DNA of 64,000 bases from assembly GCF_014805685.1 (NCBI RefSeq), contig NC_060885.1, positions 12,069,132 through 12,133,131 of the forward strand. The letters are read 5' to 3'. The translations under genes and the position numbers were made by a program. The notes under the pieces are model-generated. The model ran no database searches and was not told the DNA's origin. It saw only the letters and a program-made list of their open reading frames with translations. Every line of letters begins with the position of its first letter. Position 1 is the stretch's first letter. The stretch is from Silurus meridionalis. Lineage: Eukaryota > Chordata > Actinopteri > Siluriformes > Siluridae. This document shows, piece after piece, positions 29,872-64,000 of this stretch.

Positions 29872-32667
29872 ACCGGATGTCCTGTACCGATACAGTTCGA
29901 TATGAACAAGTGTACTGTTACACCCCTATTGTGTGATTTTAACACAATAATATACATTTAATTTAGAATGAAATGTAGCCCAATCATCATAATAAACACC
30001 TTGTAAACTCTAGCAGAGCCTCGACACGAGGATGGTAGATCACAATCCTTTTCTTCAGCATCAGCGCTGTGTACAGGATAATGGTCTCCATTCCAAACTG
30101 AGACACAACATCTAAACACAAAACAACAAATCATTTCTCTGACTTTAACACATTATTACAAACCTTATCTTGCATTTTCTGAATGAATAATTGTGGTGTA
30201 AATCTAATCTACATTTAAGGTCTTATAAATCATAAGAGTACGAGAATATGTAAAAATAGTAATGTGGTATACTTTGACTAAAAGACAGAAGGTAGAGCTG
30301 GAGGTAGCAGAGCTGAAGATGTGTGTATGATGTGTGTAGTGCATGTAGGATGTTTTGGAGACAAGTTGAGGGAGGTGAGATTGAGATGGTTTGGACATGT
30401 GCAGAGGAGGGACATGGGGTATATCAGTAGGAGAATGCTGAGTATGGAGCTGCCAGGAAGTAGGAAAAGAGGAAGGACAAGGAGGTTTATGGATGTGGTG
30501 AGGATGACATGCAGTTGGGTTGAAAGAGGCAGATGTAGAGGATAGGTGAGTATGGAGATGAATGATCCGCTGTGGAGACCCATAATGGGAGAAGCCCAAA
30601 GAAGTAATGTGGTATACTACAAAAGTACTAGATTTCCTATTAGGTTTAGATGTGCTCTTATCTACCTTTAATGGATCCAGCCAAATAGGCTTTCCTAACA
30701 TCATAGTCCTTGATGAGGAAGGAGCCGTTCTCATCGCTCTGACAAATGCCCTTTGTTAGAACTGCAATGTAGCCTTCCATCATCTTCACTGGAGTGCCAT
30801 GCTTCATGTACACCCTGATGAATGTATATGTTTTGCAAATGAATGTGATTGGCAAAATATTACTAACCTAATTTGTGTAAGTATATTTTAAATAATTGTT
30901 TTGTCCAAATCATACAGCTTACCTACGCAGAACTCGGCTAAATGCAGCATACTTTTCTGGGTTAAAATCCTTTGCTGTAATAACTATACAGAAATGTGTA
31001 ACCTATGGCAAAAACAAAATCATATTTAATACGACAGTACAATCAAAAGCCTGTCAAAAGTTTGGAAACACCTAGTATTTTATAGGTTGTTTGTTTTTGT
31101 AGACACATGCATTTTCCATTTGCTTATATGCAACAAATTAGGTAAAAGGCAAAAACACAAATGAGTCTTTAGTTCTAACAAAAAGAGATTATGTAAGACC
31201 GATGTAAGAGGTCAGCAGAGTGCCTCACATCCACAGTCAAACATGGAGGTGAAAACTTAAATATTTTGGGGTTGCTTTAGAACAGGGAAGGTTAGAGACG
31301 GATTAAACACCATGCAATTCCATATTCAACACCATGTAATTCCCCATGAAATGCAGCCAATACTTCACTATACAGCAAGACAATGACCTGATGCATATTT
31401 CGAAGTCCTGTAAGCATTATTTAGAAAGTAAACAAAAGTCTGGACTGTTATCTATTATGTAATGGCCTGCCCAGCCCTAAATCCTTGCTAAATTGATTAG
31501 TATCAATCCTGATCAATAACAGCATGTAGATTTGAAAGCTGTTCTTTTGAAAATGCTGATCTCCTGGATTTTGTGTAAAACAAAGAGCAATAAGTGAGCA
31601 TCGGTTATTTAAGTGGAAATACTTCAATGATGAGGAAAATAAGAGGAGAATTGCATGAATGGTTGACAGAGAAGTATGCATTTTTCACAACTTTGGTGAA
31701 AAGAAACATCTCAGAATGCACAACAAATAGATCCTTGAGATAAATGTGCTTCAACATTGGGTACCCAAACAGGAATCTAAAGCTACAATGGGTTTAAACT
31801 CACCAATCCTTGACAAGACACTCACTCTGCTTAGGCATCATTTGCATCACACAACCCATGAGAGTGGTAACATTTATGGTAGTTGGGCACATTCTCACAA
31901 AAAAAAATAAACAGGACCCTCTGAATGCAGCCAAGCATTCGGAACTTTAATATTTCACAAACAAATGTAACTGCTACTCTCATAAGCACACTGTATTTAA
32001 TAAAAAGACATTCGACTCATTCGAATCGATTCAATTGAAGAGTCAATGAATCGATACCTTTCGTACTTTACCTCTGCGGCTATTTGCATTTTCTGCAAAA
32101 ACATCTCAATCACGCTGTATTTAAATACAGACAAAATGTGCATGTCCAAATATAATTTAACACTACAGAAAAGGGAAAAGGGAGAAGTTCGACTCTTTCG
32201 AATCGATTCAACTGAAGAGTTGGACGAATGGAATCAATTCATCGGTATTGACGCGGCTTTGTGCAACAAATTTACGGTCTTGTATATTGCGACATTTTCG
32301 TGTAACTCGGAACAGGCTGCCGTAAAGTGAATTGTATACCTTATTGAGGGCGGTGGGCTCCTGGACCTCAGTGGAGGTGAGGTAGTACCAGGTGCGCTGG
32401 TACTGCCCGAACACGAAAGCGTGCAGCTCCTCGGAGTCACGCGACAAACAGCACTTCCGCATCAGCAGATCCCGAAACTCGGTGTTGACTGCTGGGAAAC
32501 ACCAAACCCACAGCGTGTCTGCGTTCACGTCCTTCTCTGAGGAAGAGGCAATCAGTCAATCATCAGATAGAACCGTGCAATTAAAGCATCTATCCGTTTG
32601 TATTATAGAGAAACTGCTTCTCACCGATCAACCCTACGCTCAACATCAGCTGAGTGTCAGACGCCAT
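28068..32667 (-). CDS. dennd10: DENN domain-containing protein 10 (FAM45A)
   Basis: Exons in transcript order: 32667-32625, 32536-32340, 31002-30923, 30814-30666, 30111-30000, 28925-28825, 28646-28539, 28408-28314, 28235-28068. GT-AG throughout, 1053 nt, 350 residues (human 357). It starts [20 protein letters not shown] and ends [14 protein letters not shown]. Conserved blocks include [53 protein letters not shown] and [21 protein letters not shown], in the same order as mammals. DENN proteins act on Rab GTPases; this member has been linked to Rab27 and late-endosome control and to the endosomal retrieval machinery. The start is the first Met and sits in the conserved MA-DTQLML context. Introns 2, 3 and 5 hold transposon pieces. 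The neighbour order prdx3-sfxn4-dennd10 is the same as in human. Confidence 0.95.
29226..29930. mobile_element. TIR DNA transposon, non-autonomous, ~0.7 kb
   Basis: The left end TAGGGGTGTAACAATAT and right end ...ACTGTTACACCCCTATT are inverted repeats. The interior (cctcggtttttaagtcacag..., AT-rich) matches the style of fish hAT-like elements. No clean target duplication seen. It contains an (AC)n(AG)n microsatellite at about 29823-29870. Lies in dennd10 intron 5. Confidence 0.72.
30285..30600 (+). mobile_element. LINE 3' fragment (RTE-like), sense on + strand
   Basis: The + strand reads [27 protein letters not shown] and a broken basic region, and ends with ccgctgtggagacccataatgggagaagcccaaagaa, the 3' terminus of the same family as at 886-1130. 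Antisense to dennd10, in its intron 4. Confidence 0.75.
31050..31720 (+). mobile_element. Decayed Tc1-like transposon remnant
   Basis: The sequence around 31240 (cagtcaaacatggaggtgaa) and 31370-31480 (tacagcaagacaatgacctg..., tatttagaaagtaaacaaaa, ggcctgcccagcc) matches the Tc1 transposase blocks VKHGG, QQDND and WPAQSPD through stops and frameshifts. The left subterminal text gtcaaaagtttggaaacacc is typical. Right edge uncertain. In dennd10 intron 2. Confidence 0.6.
32005..32240. repeat. Direct repeat of a GAATCGATTC-bearing unit
   Basis: About 35 bp centred on gaatcgattcaa.tgaagagt occurs at about 32011-32047 and again at 32189-32223 in the same orientation. The core GAATCGATTC is itself a palindrome. 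Possibly ends or subrepeats of an unnamed transposon. Confidence 0.6.
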
Positions 32668-33169
32668 GTCCGGTGTCCGCTTCAGGTCTCAACCAGGGGA
32701 AAGCTAAAGATGATCAACTGCACACTCATTAATTAAATACTAATTAGCCACAGCCTTATTAAAGCCACGGCCCCATGCTGACTTCCCTTCCGCTCAGCTC
32801 GCGCCCGGTGTAAAAGAATCTAAATAGTAAATATTATTACAAAGTAATTACAAAATATTTTAGTTATACTACTTATAACACCGTTATAGCTACCTAATTG
32901 ACTCGACGGCCGCGTCTGAGATATTTCTTATATGGAAATTCACAAAAAAAAAAAAAAAACATCTTTCGCCATAAACGCCTCCTAAAGCGCCACCATACTG
33001 CCAAAGCATTCATACAGAAATCAAAGGCACAATCTCAATTTAGCATGTAGTGCACTAGATATGCCGTAAAAATCTATTCCTCTTACACTCTAAGTAGTGC
33101 ACTTATATAAGAGATTTGTAGTTATTGAAAAATTATCCAATGGAATGTTGCCGCCTCTTCTTCTTTTTC

Positions 33170-34197
33170 TAACTAGTTGGTGTTGCGCCGTTGGTTCCCC
33201 CTAGTGGGCTGCTGGTGCTATTGTACAAATGTGCGCCTTCTGTCTCAGTTGTTTCCTTTCTATAACTTTTAACCCTAAACAATTATTCAGTAAAGTTTTG
33301 GTCCACTTTCACTTCCATAACTCTGGACTTCTAGTAGTTTCTAGAATAGCAAAGTCCACTAAAGGTGGTGGAGCATTCTCACATTTAGCTCCTACACTTT
33401 GGAATAGTCTCTCTGACAGTGTTTGTGGCTCAGACACACTCTCAGAGTTTAAGTGCAGATTGAAAATCTTTGAAGCATAACATTCATCACATCATAACCT
33501 TGTGCTCCATTACATCTGACCACATGCACTTTATCAACTTGTGCTTGTTAATATTATGAACAGCAGCTACGCTAATTCCTCTCCACTGCTTCTCTTTTTC
33601 CACCCATCTCGAGGCACCCTGAGGTTGCGCCAGCTTCAGCCACGTCCCACCTCATGAAGATTGTGGACCTTTAAAGAAGTAGATGCCGACCCCGCAAACA
33701 TCCCGAACCATTTAGAGACGTACCAGTGCCATTTGGATCCCACTTCAAGTTTGGAGTTTGGACATTGGATCTCTTTGAGTGTTTGAAGGCTCTAGCATGG
33801 AGACGATGATGTTGGATCTGTGATGATCGCAAATGTTGAGCTATTTCATGAGTTGCTCAGTAGCTCCTAGTTCATTAACCTCAAATGACTGTATAAGACT
33901 GTAGAAGGGACATTACTCACAATCTTACATTCTGGTGTTAGTTCTCCTATCTCCAGTGTTCTGTATTGTTTTAAAGACTATAATCACACTCTTGATGTCA
34001 CCCAAATGAGGATGGGTTCTCCTATTGAGTCTGGTTCCTCTCAAGGTTTCTTCCTTATAACATCTAAGGGAGTTTTTCCTTGCCACAGTCACCATGGCTG
34101 CTCATCAGCGATAAACACCTTAACTCTTAAATTCTATAAAGCTGCTTTGAGACAATGTTTGTTGTGAAAAGCGCTATAGCAATAAACTTGACTTGAC
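33170..34197 (+). mobile_element. L2-like LINE 3' end
   Basis: The + strand at about 33345-33477 encodes KGGGAFSHLAPTLWNSLSDS and then LSEFKCRLKIFEA, the usual C-terminus of CR1/L2-group LINE reverse transcriptases. The 3' tail follows: gtttcttccttataacatct, agggagtttttccttgccac, aagctgctttgagacaatgt, gcgctatagcaataaacttg, ending in TTGAC repeats. 5'-truncated. Confidence 0.78.
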
Positions 34198-35949
34198 ATA
34201 AAGGCAAAATGTCTGTCCAGAAACAATCCCTTTAATTATATATACATTTGAGGTTATTACTACACATATTGCTGAGTATACAGTTTATATATGGTTTGAG
34301 GCATTAACCAGGAAATAGTGGAAGAGGACTATCCAGGACCCCAGGTTGAACGGGGACCTGAACAGACATGGACTAGAGGATCTGTATTTTTAATATTTTA
34401 TGAAGAGATCCTATAGAGAATGCATTTGCACAAAGCCTAGACGTTGGTAAAACAGCCTGTATGTGATGTTGAGTAATTACTCATTCAGTAAATAATTAAA
34501 AGGGCGTATTGATGACGATGTTGTTCAAGTACATGGCTCAAGTATTTTTCAGCAGTCTGGTAATAACTATGATAATTAGCAGTGTTAATTCGGTTTATTT
34601 CTAAGTTTGTTTGTACACTCGGCATATTATTATTATTTTTTTATAAAACATAGTTATTTTAGCACCAGCTGTGTAGAAATGTCAAAAACAAAAGAACATT
34701 CCCAAGTACTAAAAGTTTACTGAAGAAAGAAAACATGCTGTGATACTATAATGCACCATGGCTGGGTCATGTGACTCGGCGTGACTCTGTTGCGATCCCA
34801 AATTAGATTATTTATATGTTTTTAACTGATGATTTATATTACAGCTCATAATTCATTATACAACCACATGCTAGACATTTTATTTGTGGTACACTAACAT
34901 AGATATTTTAATGTTGATGTCATTTTGGTAGAGCATATGCTAAATACATCAGTTATACCAGATATAAACAGTCTTTAGAAACCACTCTTTTTTCATTTGT
35001 GAGTTTATAAGACAAAAAAATGCATTTTGACTAAAAAACAGACATACATTTTATATATTTTATATGGAGTATCCACTATACAGGTTTCTCTGTAAGTTGA
35101 TAATTTAAACACAGTGACATTTGTAAGACACCGTCATCCACAGGGTCTTATCACTGTCTCATTTATCCACTGAGCAGTTGAGAGTTCAGGGTCTTTTTAA
35201 AGGGGCAGGAGTAGCAGCTTTGTGGTGTTCGAATTTGATCTCACAACCTTCCAAGCAGAAGTCCAAAATCATTAGACACTGATCCACCACTTCCCCAAAC
35301 ACACTGAACTACTGCCAGAGCACTCTCCAAAATCCCCTATATATTAAATGCTATATGCTTGGGATTTTGGTTTTGTTTGCTTATTACACATATTGCTATT
35401 GTTCTCTAACTTGTCTTCTAATGCATATATGGAGACAGGCTTCCTTTTTCTGTCCAGCTATTTGAACACCTGTGAGCATGTTTGCTTTGGATTTACAATA
35501 CAATCATGAGTTTTGGCTCGTCAGTCAAATAAGCCATGTTATTATAACTCATTATAATGAGTTTATTCTACTGTCAGCTACCTGCTCTGTGGAGACAGAA
35601 ATGAAAGCACATGTCATTTGTCTCGAATTTGGTTTTAGATCAGTTTATAGTAGGAAATGCTTTTGATTATATAAAGAATAAACACACAGGACATGATACT
35701 ACAGCAAAATAATACAATTTAGGCATTATTTTATTGTTTGTGTGTAATAGACCAATGAGTAACACAAAGCTGCAGTTTAAACAATATATTTATTTTGCTC
35801 TTACATGAAAATATTGGTCTTATTTATTTATTTATTTATTGAATTAATTAATTTATTAATATTATATTTTAATTATATTTAATCGTCTTTATTGTAACTA
35901 TTTATTTTAATTATGCTTGTTTTAATTTTATTGTGCGAGTTAAAAACAT

Positions 35950-35950
35950 C

Positions 35951-35994
<44 letters not shown>

Positions 35995-36045
35995 TCACTC
36001 ATTTCTTTATTTTCTTTCTTTCTTTCTTTTCTTTCTATTTCAATA
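35950..36045. repeat. (CTTT)n microsatellite
   Basis: TTTC/CTTT tetranucleotide array with one interruption near 35996-36012, upstream of the ide promoter. Confidence 0.92.
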
Positions 36046-36355
36046 ATACAGCAAAATCTCAGGTATCCATTTATCTCAACCAAAAATGAAAGTGAAATGA
36101 GGAGTTCAGTTAATGCACTTTAAATGGAAATAATATATTTATTATCAAATTTACTGATAATTTATTTTTTAATAATAACAGATTAGTGGGATTCTGTTGC
36201 TCCGCTCTGCGCCTGGGCGACACCTTCAGCCACCTGATCTGATTGGTTAAAAAGGTGGACGCCCAAATGAAGTCCAAAGTGCACTTTGTCTGTTTTAACA
36301 CCCTACGTAGTGCCCTCGGCTCGGGAGCGGACACCTATTTGGGATTGAGCAGACA

Positions 36356-36367
36356 CAATATGGCGGC
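36356..36367 (+). promoter_or_regulatory. ide: YY1 consensus site at the ide 5' end
   Basis: CAATATGGCGGC is the exact complement of the YY1 consensus GCCGCCATNTTG. Such sites mark starts of many vertebrate housekeeping genes. It lies 45 bp before the ide start codon and overlaps the uORF ATG. Confidence 0.6.
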
Positions 36368-36407
36368 TGGACGGTGGTACGTATGCGTTTTTGTTATCGG
36401 GTGCTGA
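36360..36407 (+). CDS. Upstream ORF of ide, 15 codons
   Basis: ATG with A at -3 and G at +4, followed by AAGRWYVCVFVIGC and a stop at 36405-36407, four nucleotides before the ide ATG at 36412 and in another frame. If the transcript begins upstream of 36360 it would be translated first and lower ide initiation. Its ATG also lies inside the YY1 site, so it may be only promoter sequence. No evidence for a functional peptide. Confidence 0.35.
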   Translation: MAAGRWYVCVFVIGC

Positions 36408-36411
36408 AGCT

Positions 36412-61088
<24,677 letters not shown>

Positions 61089-62225
61089 TCCACACCATTT
61101 GAAGACTTCGCCGGGTTCGACATGCAGCACCCCTGATTTTAGAGCCAGTAACACCATCTTTTGTCTGTTTGTGTGTGCGTGTGTGTTTGTGTTTGTGTGT
61201 ATGACTTGGTTAGAAGTGCAGCAGTGATGAGTCCCCCTGTTGGCTCCACTGTGCGATCACAGCCTGGTCACCTAGGAGCCGTTTAAAAATCACATCTCAG
61301 ACAGCTGTTTTAGTGAATACGAAAAATTGATTTAATCAGGAATAGTTCATGTAGGCACTGAGTGCTGACCACAGGGAACGTTTTACTTTCATTTCGGACA
61401 TGCTGGAAATACTTTCTTTACTCTGCTTCTTGAATCAACATCTTAGCAATCAAAACCATTTTGCCCTCGATATATTTACCCAGAATCTGCGCAGTGATTT
61501 TTTTTTTTTTTTCGCGTGTTGGTTAAAAAAGTTTGCAGTTCAACATTTTGTGTTTTTACTCCTATTTATTACTTTTAAGACCAAGGAACAATTTTTTTTG
61601 TTAAATTTAATCTCGTCACACAGTCCGATGGGTTAGCAGTTTCGCTGCTTTCTTCTTTTAATCCCGAAGCTTGTGAGCACCATCAGCAAGTTGACGTGTG
61701 ATCGGGTTATTCGAATGTCACCTTCAGCTTCCGAACACTACAGACGGCACACAGCATCTGCCTTATGGAATATTCCGCTCCATGTTCATTAGCTAATCCT
61801 GACGATTTGAGTTTTACATAGTGTACAGTCAAAACGGCTGCCATTGGGGTCATCAGATTTTGGGTAAATGGAGATCATATTGAATTGCTAGAACATTGAC
61901 GTATTGAGCTCATTCACCCAGAACTGTATCACTTTGAGTTTGAAAATCCTCATAAACTGTCTACACATGGTTTCTGTACTAGAGATATTTTGGCCTTAAG
62001 TAAAAGAAAACTATTTTAAATCCAATGGTCAGGTTTAAAAAAAAGAAAAAAAACTATTTTATTTGTTAAAAGTGTTGGAGGAGCTGTTTTAGGCTACAGA
62101 GTCGATGGGCATGAAACAGTTTTATCAGATTGTTTTCTTAAGTATCATACTCAAAGTGATTGTTATGGCTTTTTATTTGAAGTTGAAGGAGAACTTTAAT
62201 AAATCATTTTTAAATATGATTTTAA
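61089..62225 (+). other. ide: ide 3' UTR
   Basis: Non-coding after the TGA at 61086-61088. A GT-rich run at 61175-61202 and T-runs follow. AATAAA at 62198-62203 with a T-rich stretch after it is the best first poly(A) site, giving about 1.1 kb. A second AATAAA lies at 63591-63596. Confidence 0.6.
62198..62203 (+). terminator. ide: Poly(A) signal AATAAA of ide
   Basis: Canonical hexamer 1.11 kb after the stop codon, followed by T-rich and GT-rich sequence. Confidence 0.5.
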
Positions 62226-64000
62226 TTTTGGTAATGTTTCTTGGGGGGGTCTTGTTAGTGTCAAAACACTGTCACTGTTTCCACCTTCTGTAGTTGTTGT
62301 GGTGTTTGTGTTTACACTGATGAGAGAAATCACTCACTGCCTGTTGGTTATTATTTTGTTTGTTTTGAACTCATTATCGCTTGAATGTGAACGCGGGACA
62401 CGGCTGTGTGGTTTAATCCACTGGATATAAATATGCACCTCTCATTCAGAGCAATAACACTGGCAGGGCGCGTGTCCTTAACCTGACTTCTCGTATGATT
62501 TTGTTAGGTCTAGATCAGGTTTGGAAGCACTTCAGAGCAGTTTTTCCCCACGTCCCGTTTCCTCTGCATGGTGCATGTGGTGGGAGATGAGCATCTCAGG
62601 TCTCGACATGCCTTGCCAAGTGTAACCACTGCACTGTTGCTTTCTGTCAGGCAAAAACCAGCTTTATTTTTGATCTCTGGCACACACTCAGGCCTGCATT
62701 TATAATGCTGCATTTACTAGATAAATTCTACACAATGACTGCAGGCTGGGGCACAGGGGTTTCCTCTAAGGATCATACGCTTTCTCACTGTTGTACAAGG
62801 TTTATCTACTCTGAGTGAGAAATCTCCCGTTTCCAGTATTTATTTTTGAAGCCCCAGACTCTTAATACGTTGCTGTACAGCGCTTTCAGCCAGCAGTAGA
62901 GAGTGTGGAACGTTTGGAATGGCTCCTTTAAATAGTTAGACCAATTGTTTCCCAGCATAAATGTTGAAATTTGAGGGGAGGAAAAAAAAGCAGTTGGGTT
63001 GCTGAGGGGAAAAGTTGCAAAATACAGCAAATTAGTCTGTTACAAGGTGACATCAAATGCATAATGATTTGACTAAGAAAGAAATCTGAAACGAATGATG
63101 AGCTTCAGTCAGCATGTGAAAGAACGGCTGGGACGTAACTCTTTAAAAGCCCGTAGACAGATTTAACGTTTTCTGAATGGTAATGCTACGTGTGAGACTG
63201 TCAAACAATTAAAAATGATCAAATGAATCCTGGGTTGCTTCTTGTTACAGATTTGCCATGTACCATTTATGTACTTTTGTAAAAGTGCACCATCGGCAGC
63301 ACACACACACACACAGGGTTAATACACATTTCAAAATTCCAGACTCAAATCTGCAGACTTCCCTGAACACTTAAGACCATATTTAACGTCCAAAGTTTAG
63401 TTTTTGTTTAAATATGTATTTTTCTCTTTCTCCGTTTTGGCCTTCCATCCACACTGAGATGGTGTTTTCAGTCAATGATAAAACGGAATAAGGCAATAGT
63501 AGAGAAACATTTTTCAATACTAATCCAGACCTGGAAACTCAAATCAAATTCCATACTTATCATTTTTCGGAAAAATTACAGTCCAATTTTAATAAAGACC
63601 ATAAACCATGTCAACCATTGGAAAAATACATTTATTCACAAATGAACATAAATCCATAAGCTGTATCTTTATATACAAGTCATACATTTATACATCACTG
63701 CTTGGTGTTTGGCGTTTATCATTACTAACTTGTTCCAAGAACACGTCAGACACAGTGATTAAATGGCAAGCGGCTGGGTTAAGATACTCCAGTGGCTTTG
63801 ATTAAACTCTTGTTTTCTAAGTAGATTAATATTTTCTAAATTAAATTAGTTAATTGTATAAGTGCTGTAACTTTTTAATATTAAAACCTGCCAAAGCAGC
63901 TACTCAGTATTCAGGAGTGAAATGACTGCAGCAGGTTTTAAAAGCACAGGGTGGTCATTTATTGGCATGCTGTTTGTCCCAAAAAAAAAAAAAAAGAAAT
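62226..64000. other. Downstream of ide, no gene recognised
   Basis: 1.8 kb without convincing exons on either strand. It holds a short CA run (63300-63315) and an AATAAA at 63591-63596 that could end a longer ide transcript. In other vertebrates the next gene differs by lineage, and nothing here identifies it. Confidence 0.5.

Larger units (their letters stand above)
32668..36411. other. Intergenic region between dennd10 and ide (divergent)
   Basis: 3.7 kb holding both promoters. A GC-rich patch at 32765-32815 (agcccacggcc..., cagctcgcgcccgg) is the probable dennd10 promoter; 36180-36411 is the probable ide promoter, with CpGs and no TATA box at a fitting distance. In between lie an L2-like LINE tail (33170-34197), a SINE-like remnant near 35110-35320 and a CTTT microsatellite. 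No other gene seen. Confidence 0.65.

Noticed and set aside
29748..29957. Frames across the (AC)n(AG)n run
   Set aside because: Produced by the microsatellite (Thr-His / Val-Cys repeats).

Overview
This is nuclear DNA from a teleost fish. It carries five spliced, ordinary vertebrate protein-coding genes with GT-AG introns, in an AT-rich background full of Tc1-like, hAT-like, RTE-like and L2-like repeats and long microsatellites. The repeat spectrum fits an ostariophysan such as a catfish or characin, but the species cannot be fixed from the sequence.

Layout, left to right: (1) tm9sf3, + strand, coding exons at 3882-12707; exon 1 (signal peptide) lies off the left edge. (2) prdx3, - strand, 22223-15406, a complete mitochondrial peroxiredoxin of 239 aa. 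(3) sfxn4, + strand, 22465-27017, a complete sideroflexin of 316 aa, head-to-head with prdx3 across 241 bp. (4) dennd10 (fam45a), - strand, 32667-28068, complete, 350 aa, tail-to-tail with sfxn4. (5) ide, + strand, 36412-61088, complete insulin-degrading enzyme of 1013 aa. It has both members of the exon 15a/15b pair and a second in-frame Met that matches the human cytosolic start. All five models were assembled exon by exon; intron phases close and the lengths match the families.

prdx3, sfxn4 and dennd10 are neighbours in mammals too (human 10q26). tm9sf3 and ide lie elsewhere on human 10q, so the window is a conserved trio set between genes that are separate in human. prdx3 and sfxn4 both act in mitochondria (peroxide removal; iron-sulphur/respiratory function) and appear to share a bidirectional promoter holding a GTCACGTGAC palindrome.

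The rest is introns, UTRs and repeats. Highlights are a Tc1-like element nested in another (4171-6707), a hAT copy inserted in a Tc1-like element (17793-18762), a clean 302-bp MITE with a perfect 8-bp target duplication (11824-12125), an RTE-like LINE copy in ide intron 22 (about 57728-59190), and two strong unexplained hairpins (23450-23552 and 38126-38163). I found no tRNA, rRNA, CRISPR or prokaryote-type features. No wholly new gene system is evident. The most interesting items are the ide alternative exons and start region, the shared prdx3/sfxn4 promoter, the tm9sf3 splice acceptor built from a microsatellite, and the hairpins.
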